DNA of 64,000 bases from Enhydrobacter sp. Lineage in GTDB: Bacteria; Pseudomonadota; Alphaproteobacteria; Reyranellales; Reyranellaceae. The position numbers and the translations under genes were made by a program. The DNA lies in contig NZ_CP126889.1 of NCBI RefSeq assembly GCF_030246845.1, forward strand, positions 1 to 64,000. The letters run 5' to 3'. This document shows positions 9,903 through 18,360 of this stretch, one piece after another; positions within the stretch are counted from its first letter, which is position 1, and every line of letters starts with the position of its first letter. The notes under the pieces were generated by a model. It was not told where the DNA came from. It saw only the letters and a list, made by a program, of their open reading frames with translations, and did not search any database.

Positions 9903-10538
9903 GCCATGCACCCGATGAGCGTCCTGCTGCCGGTGTTCGGCGTCTTCATCCCGGCCCTGCTGCTGCCGGGGCCGGATTTCGTCGCCGTCGTGCGGTCCTC
10001 GCTGACGCGCGGCACGCGCGGCGGCTTGCTGACGACGCTCGGCGTCTCGACCGGCCTCGGCCTCTACGCGACGCTGAGCCTGCTCGGCCTTTCCGCGGTG
10101 CTGGTCGAGTACCAGTGGCTCACCTGGGCCGTGCGCGTGGCCGGCGGCGCCTACCTGATCTATCTCGGCATCCGCCTCCTGCGCGCGAAGCCCGCGGCAT
10201 TCGACGAGGGCGTCGCGCGCGGTCCGGTGCGCGGCAATGCGCTGGTCTTCGGCTTCCTGGTGACGCTCACCAACCCCAAGGCGATCGTGCTGTTCGCCAG
10301 CGTCTTCGCCACCGCGGTGACCGCCAGCACGCCCGCCTGGCTGATGGTGCTGATGATCGCGCTTGTGGTCGCGAGCGCGCTCGCCTGGTACGCGACCGTG
10401 TCGCTTTTCATGTCGTCGGCCCCGGTGATGCGCCGCTTCGCCCGCGCCCGCCACTGGATCGAACGCGCCGCCGGCGCCTCCTTCGTCCTGATCGGCGGCC
10501 GCATCCTCGCCGACGCCGGCAAGCCGGTCGGAGCGTAG
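9903..10538 (+). CDS. LysE/RhtB family amino-acid exporter
   Basis: Inner-membrane exporter of amino acids or analogues. 211 residues with five to six hydrophobic helices; family signature LLPGPDFVAVVRSSLTRGTRGGL at residues 17-38 and GVSTGLGLYATLSLLGLSAV, then the NPKAIVLFASVF motif. The start at 9903 directly precedes the first helix. The thioesterase gene begins at the base after its stop, which suggests coupling. The substrate cannot be told from sequence. Confidence 0.9.
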   Translation, partial: AMHPMSVLLPVFGVFIPALLLPGPDFVAVVRSSLTRGTRGGLLTTLGVSTGLGLYATLSLLGLSAVLVEYQWLTWAVRVAGGAYLIYLGIRLLRAKPAAFDEGVARGPVRGNALVFGFLVTLTNPKAIVLFASVFATAVTASTPAWLMVLMIALVVASALAWYATVSLFMSSAPVMRRFARARHWIERAAGASFVLIGGRILADAGKPVGA

Positions 10539-11009
10539 ATGCACCGCCGAACCTACGGAACCGTCAGTGCCGACAAGCGCCGGGAGATGGACGGGCTCGC
10601 CTTCGTCCGGGGGCTCGCCGACGGCACACTGCCGCTCAACACCATGGCCGGCACGCTGGGCTACGAGATCGTCGAGGCGGAGAAGGGGCGCGTGGTGGCG
10701 ACGGCGGAGCCGAGGGACAGCCATCTCAATCCGTCGGGCACGGTGCATGGCGGGCTCGCCGCCACCATGCTCGACAGCTGCATGGGGCTCGCCATCCAGT
10801 CGACACTGGACAAGGGCCTCGGCTCGACGACGCTCGAGTTCAAGATCTCGTTCGTGCGGCCGATCACGCCCCAGACCGGCACGATCCGCGCCGAGGGCAC
10901 CGTGCTGGCGCGCGGCCGCCGCACCGGCACCGCCGAAGGCCGCGTCACCGACCGCGACGGCCGCCTGCTCGCCCACGCCACGACGACGTGCCTGATCTTC
11001 GAGAGCTGA
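10539..11009 (+). CDS. PaaI-type hot-dog fold thioesterase
   Basis: Acyl-CoA thioesterase-like protein of the hot-dog fold, 156 residues. The PaaI/YdiI-type active-site block is present: NPSGTVHGGLAATMLDSCMG (residues about 67-86) with the HGG helix start and the catalytic acid region D/E on the helix, followed by FVRPITPQTGTIRAEG and a C-terminal ATTTCLIF strand. The preceding residues LPLNTMAGTLGYEI are usual for this branch. The ATG abuts the stop of the LysE gene. Substrate unknown; phenylacetate pathway genes are not nearby, so the name PaaI is only a family label. Confidence 0.88.
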   Translation: MHRRTYGTVSADKRREMDGLAFVRGLADGTLPLNTMAGTLGYEIVEAEKGRVVATAEPRDSHLNPSGTVHGGLAATMLDSCMGLAIQSTLDKGLGSTTLEFKISFVRPITPQTGTIRAEGTVLARGRRTGTAEGRVTDRDGRLLAHATTTCLIFES

Positions 11010-11037
11010 TGGGCGGGCTCGGCAGCGCCTGCGTGCT

Positions 11038-11232
11038 TTAGAACGCCTTCGGCAAGCCTGCCTGTCTCAGGATTGCATTCGCCGTGTGTCGCGAAAGGAT
11101 CTTGCTGTCGACCGGGAAATTGCGGTTCGTGATCGGGCTGTGCCAGATTTCGTGGTCGCCCTTGCCCTTCCGTACTGGAGTCCAGTTGTTCGCTCGCAGA
11201 ATGCGAACGACCTCTCGATTGTAGTCGGCCAC
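11038..11232 (-). CDS. hicA: HicA-like mRNA interferase toxin
   Basis: Small basic protein of 64 residues matching the HicA/YcfA fold: EVVRILRANNWTPVRKGKGD, then HEIWHSP with the histidine that is catalytic in this double-stranded-RNA-binding fold, VDSKILSRHTANAILRQAG at the end. HicA toxins cleave mRNA. It follows its probable partner with six bases between, antitoxin gene first. All expected residues are present, so it looks functional. Confidence 0.85.
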   Translation of the reverse strand: MADYNREVVRILRANNWTPVRKGKGDHEIWHSPITNRNFPVDSKILSRHTANAILRQAGLPKAF

Positions 11233-11238
11233 GCGGAG

Positions 11239-11478
11239 TTACGCGTACAAGCGTACGCGCTGCTCTTCGGTATAATGGATCACGAACTCGGAACTCCGCT
11301 CCGAGTCGGCAAGCAGGTGTGCATTGAGGGACAACAGCTCAGGCACCAGTTCCCGCAGCTTCTCGACAAGACGCTCTTTGGTGTCCGCTTCCGTTACGAG
11401 ACCGGGAACGTCGTCGCTGGTCGCCACCCAGACTCGCGCCTCGTCATCCCATTCGGCGACGACTTGATAAGCACGCAT
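11239..11478 (-). CDS. HicB-like antitoxin, DUF1902 type
   Basis: 79 residues from the ATG at 11478 (an upstream in-frame start at 11496 adds six residues). The pattern VVAEWDDEARVWVATSDDVPGL, then TKERLVEKLRELVPELL and a C-terminal basic tail, is that of DUF1902, a partial RNase-H-like HicB fold without a clear DNA-binding domain. Its position directly upstream of the HicA-like gene makes it the likely antitoxin. How the pair is regulated is not visible, since the usual C-terminal helix-turn-helix or ribbon-helix-helix is missing. Confidence 0.82.
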   Translation of the reverse strand: MRAYQVVAEWDDEARVWVATSDDVPGLVTEADTKERLVEKLRELVPELLSLNAHLLADSERSSEFVIHYTEEQRVRLYA

Positions 11479-11582
11479 CGCGTCGCGCTCCTCCACTGCC
11501 AGATCGCATGTGTATTAAATATCCCACCTGGGCAAATGTTTGACAATTCGGGATTTTCTGATGCGGCGGTGCTGCCCGCCTC

Positions 11583-13034
11583 TCACACGATCCCGCGCCT
11601 CAGCCGCGAGAAATCGACCGTCCGTCCCCGCTCGCGCAGCACCGGCTGGGCGAAGGTGAGGGCGAAGGCGTCGGCGTCGTCGGGCGAGTAGCCGAGCTTC
11701 GCCTTCACCTGCTCCTTGGGCTCGAGCAGGAGCTGGTCGCCGCGAAAGCCGTAGGTGGTCTGCGTCAGCGCGGCGGCGAGCTCGGCGAGGCCGGGCGTGT
11801 CGCGCGCGGGCAGCGCGCCGCCCGCCCTGATCCATTCGACTGCGGCGAAATACATCTCGGCGCGCTTGTTGGCGTACTTGGCCGGATCGCTCGCCGCCGC
11901 CGCGAAGCCGACGCCGATCGGCCGGCGGCCGAGCAGGCGGAGATTGTCGAGCCAGGCCGCGCCGAAGCCGCCGGTGTCGTCGATGAAGCAGGCGTCGGCA
12001 TTCCAGTCGGTCCATTTGCGCGCGACCGCGCCCGCGCCCTGCGGGCCGTCGAGGTTGCGCAGCCGGATCGGCGCGAAGGCCTGCAGGCCCTGGCGCGGGA
12101 AGATCACCGAGGCGTCGTCGCCGAAGCGCGCCACGTCGACGCCCAGCACGCGCCCCGCCTCGCCGTACGACGCGGGCTCGTGGCGCCGCGCCGTCGCGTC
12201 GGCGATCTCGTCGGGCCCGATCAGCGCATTGAGCGAACCGGGCGGGAAGCGGCCGAACACGTTGACCAGCACCCAGGGATTGTCGCGGCCGTATTTCTGG
12301 ATCTGCTCGCGGGCCCATTCGACCCCGACGCGCGAGGCGCGGCGCGGATCGTCGGGATCGGCGGTGATCTCGGTGAGGTGCCAGAGCGTGCGCTCCGAGG
12401 TGCAGGCGCGCCACAGCGGCCCTTCGAGATGCGTCGGATTGCCGGCCTGCACGATATGGCCTTCCTTGCAGGAGGAGAGCGCCGCCTCGGCCGAGGCCAT
12501 CACCGCGTCGGGAATGCCGCCCGACTCGTCGAGGATGAACAGGATGTAGTCGGCGTGCAGGCCGGCCAGCGCCTCGCCCTGTACCCGGCGGTCGGCGCTG
12601 CGCGCCCACGAGCTCGCGCTCATCCACCAGGTCTCGGGCGCCTCGCGGGCGAAGATGCGCGTCTTGGTCCACTCGAACGCGGCCTGCAGCAGCGGCGAGC
12701 GCTGGCGCCACTTCGCCATCTCGGCCCACAGATTGTCGGCGAGATTGTCCGACGAGATCGAGGTCGCGGCGATCTTGGGATGCGGGCGCGTCAGCAGGAA
12801 GTTCCAGCCGAGCCACGCCTCGACCGCCGTCTTGCCCGGCCCCTTGCACGCCTTCATCGCCAGCCGCTGGCGATGCGGGAAGGCCGCCAGCAACTCGTCC
12901 TGCCAGGCATCGGGCGTGACGCCCAGCACGTCGCGCACGAACACCGGGGGCTTCTCGCGCCACAGCCTGATCCGGTCGGCGGCGGCCTCCATCGGCGTTT
13001 GGACACGCGCTTTCCTTTGCCGTGCCGTCCTCAT
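11583..13034 (-). CDS. Phage terminase large subunit
   Basis: DNA-packaging motor protein of a tailed phage, 483 residues. N-terminal ATPase: MKACKGPGKTAVEAW (Walker A-like, about residues 60-75) and ILFILDESGGIPDAV (Walker B with catalytic acid). C-terminal nuclease: GVDVARFGDDASVIFPR, CFIDDTGGFG and YSPDDADAFAL, with the acidic residues of the RNase-H-like fold. The start overlaps the small-subunit stop by four bases. No portal, capsid or tail genes follow on the minus strand, so this is a leftover module of a prophage or gene transfer agent. Reading frame is intact. Confidence 0.88.
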   Translation of the reverse strand: MRTARQRKARVQTPMEAAADRIRLWREKPPVFVRDVLGVTPDAWQDELLAAFPHRQRLAMKACKGPGKTAVEAWLGWNFLLTRPHPKIAATSISSDNLADNLWAEMAKWRQRSPLLQAAFEWTKTRIFAREAPETWWMSASSWARSADRRVQGEALAGLHADYILFILDESGGIPDAVMASAEAALSSCKEGHIVQAGNPTHLEGPLWRACTSERTLWHLTEITADPDDPRRASRVGVEWAREQIQKYGRDNPWVLVNVFGRFPPGSLNALIGPDEIADATARRHEPASYGEAGRVLGVDVARFGDDASVIFPRQGLQAFAPIRLRNLDGPQGAGAVARKWTDWNADACFIDDTGGFGAAWLDNLRLLGRRPIGVGFAAAASDPAKYANKRAEMYFAAVEWIRAGGALPARDTPGLAELAAALTQTTYGFRGDQLLLEPKEQVKAKLGYSPDDADAFALTFAQPVLRERGRTVDFSRLRRGIV

Positions 13035-13492
13035 TTGTCGCTCTCCTTGATGCTGGCGAGAACCAGCGCTTCGTACGACAGCGGTCTTTCGCCGGCTGCC
13101 TTTTCGCCGGCATCGGGACGCTCGCCCCACAGGCCCGGCAGCGCCCGCGCCAGCAGCCATTTGCGCGTCTCGATGCGCAGGCGCGCGCACTGGACCGCGT
13201 CGGTGCCGGGCCGCCCCCTGCCCTTGTCGTTGCCGGAGCCGCCGGCCAGGACCGCGTCGGCAATCTCCAGCAGCTCGTCGGCGAGCGTCGCGTAGCCGAG
13301 CTCGCGCGCCCGCCGGAGCTCGCCGGCGAAGGCCGGCCGCTGGGCGGCCCAGCCGCGCACCACCGCCTCGCGCGGCATCGCCGGATCGCGGCAGATCGCG
13401 CGCAGGGTCTCGCCCGCCGCCAGCCGGGCGCCGATCGCCTTCGCGATCGCCGATGTGAATTGTGTGGGTCGTCTCGTCGTGCGCTTCGCCAT
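13031..13492 (-). CDS. Phage terminase small subunit-like protein
   Basis: 153 residues from the ATG at 13492 (a longer start at 13528 adds 12 non-basic residues). The basic N-terminus (MAKRTTRRPTQFTS) leads into a helix-turn-helix: AIGARLAAGETLRAICRD, then MPREAVVRGWAAQRPAF, as in terminase small subunits of the Sf6-like and related families that recognise packaging sites. The ATGA overlap with the large subunit fits the standard order small-large. It is the first gene of the remnant. Confidence 0.8.
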   Translation of the reverse strand: MAKRTTRRPTQFTSAIAKAIGARLAAGETLRAICRDPAMPREAVVRGWAAQRPAFAGELRRARELGYATLADELLEIADAVLAGGSGNDKGRGRPGTDAVQCARLRIETRKWLLARALPGLWGERPDAGEKAAGERPLSYEALVLASIKESDK

Positions 13493-13593
13493 CCCTCCAG
13501 TTGCGGAAGTTGGCAAGTGCAACGTCAAGAGCCTTCACTCACGCCATACGAGCGCATGGCCCACAACAAGCAAATTGCTCTCGACCACTGCCG

Positions 13594-13624
13594 TGTCTTC
13601 CCGAGCGGAGCGAGGGATGACACA
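13594..13624. repeat. Short palindromic repeat variant
   Basis: GTGTCTTCCCGAGCGGAGCG followed by AGGGATGACAC: a single-arm form in which the outer ends are inverted to each other. It lies between the terminase module and a small gene. Confidence 0.75.
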
Positions 13625-13634
13625 GGCTTGCGTG

Positions 13635-13856
13635 CTACGCGCCCGGATCCCAGAGACGCTCCGAGCCGCGCACGATGCGTCGGCGGCCGCGCGGCGTGAT
13701 CACGGGCCAGCCGTCCTGCAGGGCGACGAGGTCCCGCGCCGCGAGCCGCTCGAAGGCATCGGGGGGCAATGCGGGACGTCGCGGCTCGGGCGCGCCCAGC
13801 GCCTTCAACGCTTCCCACTGGGCACGGTCGAGGATGCAGTCGATGTCGTCTTCCAT
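13635..13856 (-). CDS. Small hypothetical protein
   Basis: 73 residues, not recognised. The sequence reads like a real coding frame: MEDDIDCILDRAQWEALKAL, a Pro-rich linker, then DAFERLAARDLVALQDGWPV and ITPRGRRRIVRGSERLW, which suggests a small winged-helix-like C-terminus (a helix, a beta turn and a basic ITPRGRR strand). It could be a leftover of the adjacent prophage. No coding frame on the other strand is convincing here. Confidence 0.5.
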   Translation of the reverse strand: MEDDIDCILDRAQWEALKALGAPEPRRPALPPDAFERLAARDLVALQDGWPVITPRGRRRIVRGSERLWDPGA

Positions 13857-14498
13857 GGCCGTCTTCTAGAGCCGGACCATGACAGTAGCGTGTTCGCCCG
13901 TATCGGATGTGTCGCGCGCGGCCTCGCCTTGTATCCATTGCAACAGGCGCGCGCGCCAAACAGATGAGCCCGAACCGCGAGGGACCGGGCTCCAGTGAAA
14001 GGGGGTATGTGGGCTTGCTGGCCGCGCGGAGGTGAGGGAAGCAGCCGCGAAGGCCTGCCGTCTGAGGCGGCTTGTCGCCATTGAGACCGTGCCGCGGCCG
14101 GAATTCAACCGCCTCCCGCAACTTGGCTGTGGAGAAGGCGGCGAACCCGCTCGCCACGCTCCAGGATCGGGCGATGCCTCGGCGAGGCGCTGCTCGCCCA
14201 TGGCCGCTGGTACGACAGAAACGCCGTCGCCGAATTGCGCCGCGCCTTCCGCTGGCTGCTCGACCGTTCCTGAGTGATCGCCAGGGCGAACCCCTTCGCC
14301 CTGGCAAGCCCCCTCCGCCTTCGCACGAGGCGAAGGCGAAGGCGAAAACCCACACACCGATATCCACGCCGGCCGGGACCCCTCCCGAACGGCAACCGCT
14401 CTATACACCAACCGTCGGTAACAAATATTTCGGATCGGGGGTCGTTTGGTGTCAAACGCAGCAACGAGGACCAATCACCGAATGGTCCCGGGCTTCGA
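13857..14498. other. Gap without a convincing gene
   Basis: About 640 bases. Both strands carry long open frames, but all have composition typical of GC-rich non-coding frames. One short stretch ending at the TGA near 14275 (plus strand; EALLAHGRWYDRNAVAELRR, then AFRWLLDRS) looks like the C-terminus of a protein with no usable start, so it may be a gene remnant. GGTTTTCGCCTTCGCCTTCG near 14326-14350 is a low-complexity tract. Confidence 0.4.
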
Positions 14499-14609
14499 TC
14501 AGCGGTGACCGCCGGGAGGACCATAGGCGGAGCCCGGCCCGACCGGCTCTCCGCAAGCAGCCACGACAACCGGCACGACGATCGCTGCGAGCACACGAGA
14601 CCCACGCAT
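14499..14609 (-). CDS. Very small lipoprotein
   Basis: 36 residues: MRGSRVLAAIVVPVVVAACG, with a basic start, a hydrophobic core and a lipobox (VVAAC), then a short Gly/Pro-rich tail EPVGPGSAYGPPGGHR. This is the layout of tiny entericidin-like or anchor lipoproteins often missed by gene finders. Function unknown. No neighbour on the same strand is close. Confidence 0.5.
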   Translation of the reverse strand: MRGSRVLAAIVVPVVVAACGEPVGPGSAYGPPGGHR

Positions 14610-14790
14610 GTCTGGACGTGGCCGCGCGGCAGCGACAGAGCAAGCCTCGCAAGCGAGCGTGATGGCGCGTGATCCGCGACGGCGCGCGCGTGCCGCAGGC
14701 AGCGATTGGCGCAACGATTGCGATCGCCATGGGGAGGGCGCGCTTTTGCCACGATTGCCTTTTCGATTCGCTTGAGAGAGAATCGCCGCA

Positions 14791-15687
14791 ATGATCTCGC
14801 GCAGAAGGATATTGGGGGGATTGGCCGGGGTGGCGATGCCGGCAGCCTTGGCCGGATGCGGGACGCGGCGCCAGGCGGCGGCCGTTCCCTACTACACGGC
14901 GCCCGCCGGCAGCGTGCCGTCCTACTACGTGCCCGCCGAGACCGCCGCCGCGCCACAGCCGGCCGGGCCGCCGGCCCCGACGGCCGGCCTCGATGCGGTG
15001 ATCGACATCAGCCACATGGTCGAGGTCAGCGACTTCGCCTCGATCCGCAACAGCAACATCCTCGCCGTGGTGCACAAGGCGACCGAGGGCGGCGACTGGA
15101 CCGATCCCTCCTATGCCGAGCGGCGGCCGCAGGCGGAGGCGGCCGGCCTGCTGTGGGGCGCCTATCACTTCGGCACCCGGCAATATTCGGGCCGCGATCA
15201 GGCCAGGGCGTTCCTGGCGGTCGCGCGGCCGGGGCCGAACACGCTGATGGCGCTCGACTTCGAGCCCAACGATCCGAACCCGCGCAACACCATGACGTTG
15301 GCGCAGGCCGAGCAGTTCGTGCAGACGATCCACCGCGAGACCGGCCGGCTGCCGCTGGTCTACACCCATCCGTCCTGGGCCAACGGCGCGCCCTACGGCC
15401 GCCACCGCCTCAGCCTGCCGCAGCCGATCGCGCCGGGCTCGCGGCTGGCGCGCTGCGACCTGTGGCTGGCCGACTATCGCGAGCAGCCCGAAATGCCCTA
15501 CGCTTGGGCCGACCGCGGCTGGCGGCTCTGGCAGTACGTCGCCGACCAGCAGGTGGGCGACGGCGCCTACGGCGAGCCCTCCCGCACTGTCGCCGGCGTC
15601 ACCCATTGCGACCGCAACCTGTTCGCCGGCAACGCCTCCGCCCTCTACCGCTTCTGGAAGACCCGCCACGGCAACGGCATGGCCTGA
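14791..15687 (+). CDS. GH25 lysozyme-like lipoprotein
   Basis: Predicted peptidoglycan muramidase of glycoside hydrolase family 25. 298 residues: MISRRRILGGLAGVAMPAAL with an RRR start (Tat-like) and a lipobox (LAGC, Cys about residue 23), a Pro/Ala linker, then the GH25 barrel: VIDISHMVEVSDF with the first catalytic-site Asp, VVHKATEGGDWTDPSYAERR, GAYHFGTRQ, ALDFEPND with the catalytic Asp/Glu pair, PLVYTHPSW, LWLADY and LWQYV. All main motifs are present. It could remodel the cell wall or come from a phage; the prophage remnant lies 1.7 kb away. Confidence 0.87.
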   Translation: MISRRRILGGLAGVAMPAALAGCGTRRQAAAVPYYTAPAGSVPSYYVPAETAAAPQPAGPPAPTAGLDAVIDISHMVEVSDFASIRNSNILAVVHKATEGGDWTDPSYAERRPQAEAAGLLWGAYHFGTRQYSGRDQARAFLAVARPGPNTLMALDFEPNDPNPRNTMTLAQAEQFVQTIHRETGRLPLVYTHPSWANGAPYGRHRLSLPQPIAPGSRLARCDLWLADYREQPEMPYAWADRGWRLWQYVADQQVGDGAYGEPSRTVAGVTHCDRNLFAGNASALYRFWKTRHGNGMA

Positions 15688-15730
15688 GCGCAACGGGCGA
15701 GAAGCGAAATCAGGTCTTCCCCTACTTGCC

Positions 15731-15835
15731 GTGTCATCCCTCGCTGCGCTCGGGATGACACCCACTTTGCGGCAGGCAGCGCAGTTCGTTCCTGAGGGTC
15801 GGCACGGCCGGTAGCGAACTCCAGTGGCGCTCATC
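15731..15835. repeat. Palindromic repeat with conserved tail
   Basis: A single-arm hairpin (GTGTCATCCCTCGCTGCGCT, then CGGGATGACAC, 15731-15761) followed by about 70 bases that recur at 35975-36055 (reverse) and 61814-61885: TTTGCGGCAGGCAGCGCAG, CCTGAGGGTCGGC, GGTAGCGAACTCCAGTGGCG. See findings. Confidence 0.75.
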
Positions 15836-15942
15836 CTGCTCGAGCCCCGAGCGCGCTCCCGAACCAATTGATACACTAGCCGCGTGGCCGATGCGCCGCG
15901 CGCTCCCTAGACTTCCGCGCTTCGCGGCTCGGGGGAGAGCGA

Positions 15943-16377
15943 ATGCTGTACGAGTTGAAGGCCGCGCGGCTCGAGCCGCTGCAGCCGGTGCGCGCCGTGC
16001 GGCGGCCGCGGCTGTTCGCGCATCTCGGCTCGTCGACGGCACTGGTGCTGGGCTTCTTCGGCCTGATCGGCGAGCTCGGCTCGATGTCCAAGGGCGCGGC
16101 CCCGTCCGGCATGCTGGTGGGCGCGCCGATCATGATCCTGGGCGCGCTGGCCTATCGCTCGGCGAAGAAGCGCGCGCTGGGCGAGCTGCCGTCGACGCTG
16201 GGGCGCTGGCTGTTCGAGGGCACGGCGATCCTGCTGATCGTCCTGCTGCTCGCGCTGCAGCCGCGCCTGCCGGCACTGATGGCGAGCGACCCCGCGCCCT
16301 ATTTCGTGATCCCCTTCTGGGCGATCGTGGCCTGGCTTGTCGCCGCGGCGCGGGCGGTCGCGCGGCGTCGCGAATAG
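15943..16377 (+). CDS. Hypothetical inner-membrane protein
   Basis: 144 residues, unknown family. A good ribosome binding site (GGGGGAG, 15931-15937) precedes the ATG. Four hydrophobic segments can be seen: TALVLGFFGLIGELG, GMLVGAPIMILGALAY, GTAILLIVLLLALQP and PYFVIPFWAIVAWLVAAA, with basic residues at the N-terminus, in the SAKKR loop and at the C-terminus. This looks like a small four-helix membrane protein. Context gives no role. Confidence 0.7.
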   Translation: MLYELKAARLEPLQPVRAVRRPRLFAHLGSSTALVLGFFGLIGELGSMSKGAAPSGMLVGAPIMILGALAYRSAKKRALGELPSTLGRWLFEGTAILLIVLLLALQPRLPALMASDPAPYFVIPFWAIVAWLVAAARAVARRRE

Positions 16378-16505
16378 ACCAGCCGTTCCGAGGCCCGGCC
16401 CCGGCTCGTCCACCCGGCGACGGCGGTGCGCGCCAGGATTGCTTTCCGCGATCAGTCGTAGTCCAGTCCAGTCGAGCGTCCTTGTCCGCACCAACGAGGT
16501 GATGA

Positions 16506-17465
16506 ATGAGGCGGCGCCCCATGATTGCCGGGCTGGCGAGCGCGGTCCTCGACGCGCCGACCGCGACGCGCGCCGCACCGCGCCCCGGCATGCCGCCGGC
16601 GACCATCCTGGTGGTGGGCGTCGGCCCGGCGAACCTCGCGCCCCGCGGCTTGCGTCATGGCATGGCCGAGCTGGGCTACGTCGAAGGACGGGACTTCTCG
16701 ATCCCGTTCTATGCCGGCAAGCTCGCCGAGCTCATGCCGGAACTCGAACGCCGGCCTGTCGACGTGATCTTTGCCGTCGCGTCCGGGGCCGTGGCGGCCG
16801 CGCGCCGGGCGACCAGGACGGTGCCGGTCGTCGCCGTGGATCTGGAAACCGAACCCGTCGCCGAGGGACTGATCAAGAGCTTTGCCCGCCCGGGCGGCAA
16901 CCTGACGGGGCTTTTCGTCGAACAGTCGGCGCTGGCCGAGAAATGGCTGGAGCTTCTGAACGAGGTGATCCCAGGCATCGCCCGCCTCGCGGTTCTTCGC
17001 GATCCGGACCTCGGTTCGGGGCCGTGGTGGGCAATCGAGAGTGCGGCCAAGAGCCGGAAGCTGCAGCTCCACGGCTTCGCCCTGAACGTCGCCCGGCTGG
17101 AGCGCGTGTTCGCCGACATCGAGGACTTCACGCCCAACGCGCTGGTCCTTCTGTCCTCGCCGCTGGTCGTCGAGAGGCGCGCAGCCCTGGCGGCGCTCGC
17201 CCTCAAGGCCGTCCTGCCGAGCATCACCCTGTTCAGGGTATATGCCGAAGCCGGCGGGCTCATGACCTACGGCCCCGATCCCTTTGCCTTGGGCAAGCAG
17301 GCGGCCGGGCACGTCGACAGGATTCTCAACGGCGCGCGCCCCGCCGACCTGCCGATCCATCAGCCGACGAAGTTCGAGCTGGTCATCAACCAGAAGACCG
17401 CCGACGCGCTCGACATCGCGATCCCGCCCGCGCTCCTGGCCCGTGCCGACAAGGTGATCCGATGA
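16506..17465 (+). CDS. Orphan ABC transporter substrate-binding protein (PF04392 type)
   Basis: 319 residues of the ABC_sub_bind (TrpX/YejA-unrelated, DUF534) family, abundant in soil alphaproteobacteria. Motifs: HGMAELGYVEGRDFSI near residue 50, PVDVIFAVASGAVAAARRAT, VPVVAVDLETEPVAEG, FARPGGNLTGLF, LAEKWLELLNEVIPGIARLA and the C-terminal FELVINQKTADALDIAIPP. The N-terminus MRRRPMIAGLASAVLDAPTA is a weak export signal. No permease or ATPase gene is adjacent, as usual for these orphans; the ligand is unknown. Confidence 0.88.
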   Translation: MRRRPMIAGLASAVLDAPTATRAAPRPGMPPATILVVGVGPANLAPRGLRHGMAELGYVEGRDFSIPFYAGKLAELMPELERRPVDVIFAVASGAVAAARRATRTVPVVAVDLETEPVAEGLIKSFARPGGNLTGLFVEQSALAEKWLELLNEVIPGIARLAVLRDPDLGSGPWWAIESAAKSRKLQLHGFALNVARLERVFADIEDFTPNALVLLSSPLVVERRAALAALALKAVLPSITLFRVYAEAGGLMTYGPDPFALGKQAAGHVDRILNGARPADLPIHQPTKFELVINQKTADALDIAIPPALLARADKVIR

Positions 17466-17502
17466 GCGATCCGGCTCGCCGGCCGAGGGCAGACGCCGCG
17501 GG

Positions 17503-17898
17503 CTATCGTGCCGCCACCGTGTCCGCGGCGAAGTTCATGCCGTATTGGGCGCACTGACTGGCGGCCACTGTCCCGCGGGCACCGCCGCCGCCCATCGTGG
17601 CGAGCCGGGCGGAACTGCCGGTGACCAGCACCAGATACGTCCTGTCGCCTTCATGGCCGCCGACGCCGCCCCCGGCCCTGACCAGGCCGCAGACGATGAC
17701 CGAACCCACCGGCGTTCTCACAGCGGCCATCTTGCCGAAGCGTGCCGGCGCCGTGCCGTCATCCAGGGCGGCGGTCACGGCTTCGCGGACCGCCGCCTGC
17801 TGCTTCTGCGTCAGCGCTACCGGGCCGGCGGCCGACGCCGGACCGGCAGAGGCCGCGATGCCGGCCGCGGTCGCGAGCAAAATCATCACCCTTCTCAT
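17503..17898 (-). CDS. Secreted hypothetical protein
   Basis: 131 residues from the ATG at 17898. Signal peptide MRRVMILLATAAGIAASAG cut near ASAAG, then LTQKQQAAVREAVTAALDDG, FGKMAAVRTPVGSVIVCGLV and a Gly-rich segment followed by YLVLVTG, ARLATMGGGG and ASQCAQYGMNFAAD. Two cysteines could form a disulphide. Similar small periplasmic proteins with a C..G core are common in Rhizobiales-like genomes but have no known function. Longer upstream readings lack a signal peptide. Confidence 0.7.
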   Translation of the reverse strand: MRRVMILLATAAGIAASAGPASAAGPVALTQKQQAAVREAVTAALDDGTAPARFGKMAAVRTPVGSVIVCGLVRAGGGVGGHEGDRTYLVLVTGSSARLATMGGGGARGTVAASQCAQYGMNFAADTVAAR

Positions 17899-18017
17899 GG
17901 CATCTCCCTCCCCACACCGAGCGGCCCGCCGCTCGATGCTCCCGGCCGGGTCATACCAGTTTGTGCGGGTGGGCGTCGACTGCCTCGTCGTGACGAGGTC
18001 GTGACGGACCTGTCGCG

Positions 18018-18242
18018 TCAGATGTCGTGCGGAACGCAGTCGGCTGGAAGCTCGATCTTCGGCAGGTCGGACCAGCCGTCGAGCACCAGCCCGTCGAAAT
18101 CGATCAGGCCGCCCTCGTGCTCGCGGGCATAGCGGCAGTAGGTCGGCGCCCAGTCGGGCGACCAGGCGATGCTCCTGCCCGATCGATCGTGGACCAGGCA
18201 GGGCTTCGAGGGATCGAACCGGCTCATGGGATGCAGGGTCAT
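18018..18242 (-). CDS. Small hypothetical protein
   Basis: 74 residues from the ATG at 18242 (another ATG at 18227). The product MTLHPMSRFDPSKPCLVHDR has a charged, non-membrane sequence with HEGGLIDFDGLVLDGWSDLP and ends PADCVPHDI. Codon use and amino-acid mix fit a real gene. No family recognised. Confidence 0.6.
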   Translation of the reverse strand: MTLHPMSRFDPSKPCLVHDRSGRSIAWSPDWAPTYCRYAREHEGGLIDFDGLVLDGWSDLPKIELPADCVPHDI

Positions 18243-18360
18243 GCCCGATAAACGCCGGGCGGGCCGAAAAGGCTGCACACGGAGATTGCGCCACTGGAGT
18301 GGCGCGCTCCGATGAAGCATTCAAGGGAGCGCGCAACTCCAGTTGCGCTCATAGCTGACC

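Noticed and set aside
14180..14276. Possible gene end (AFRWLLDRS)
   Set aside because: No start codon or upstream coding character; kept only as a possible remnant in the gap entry.
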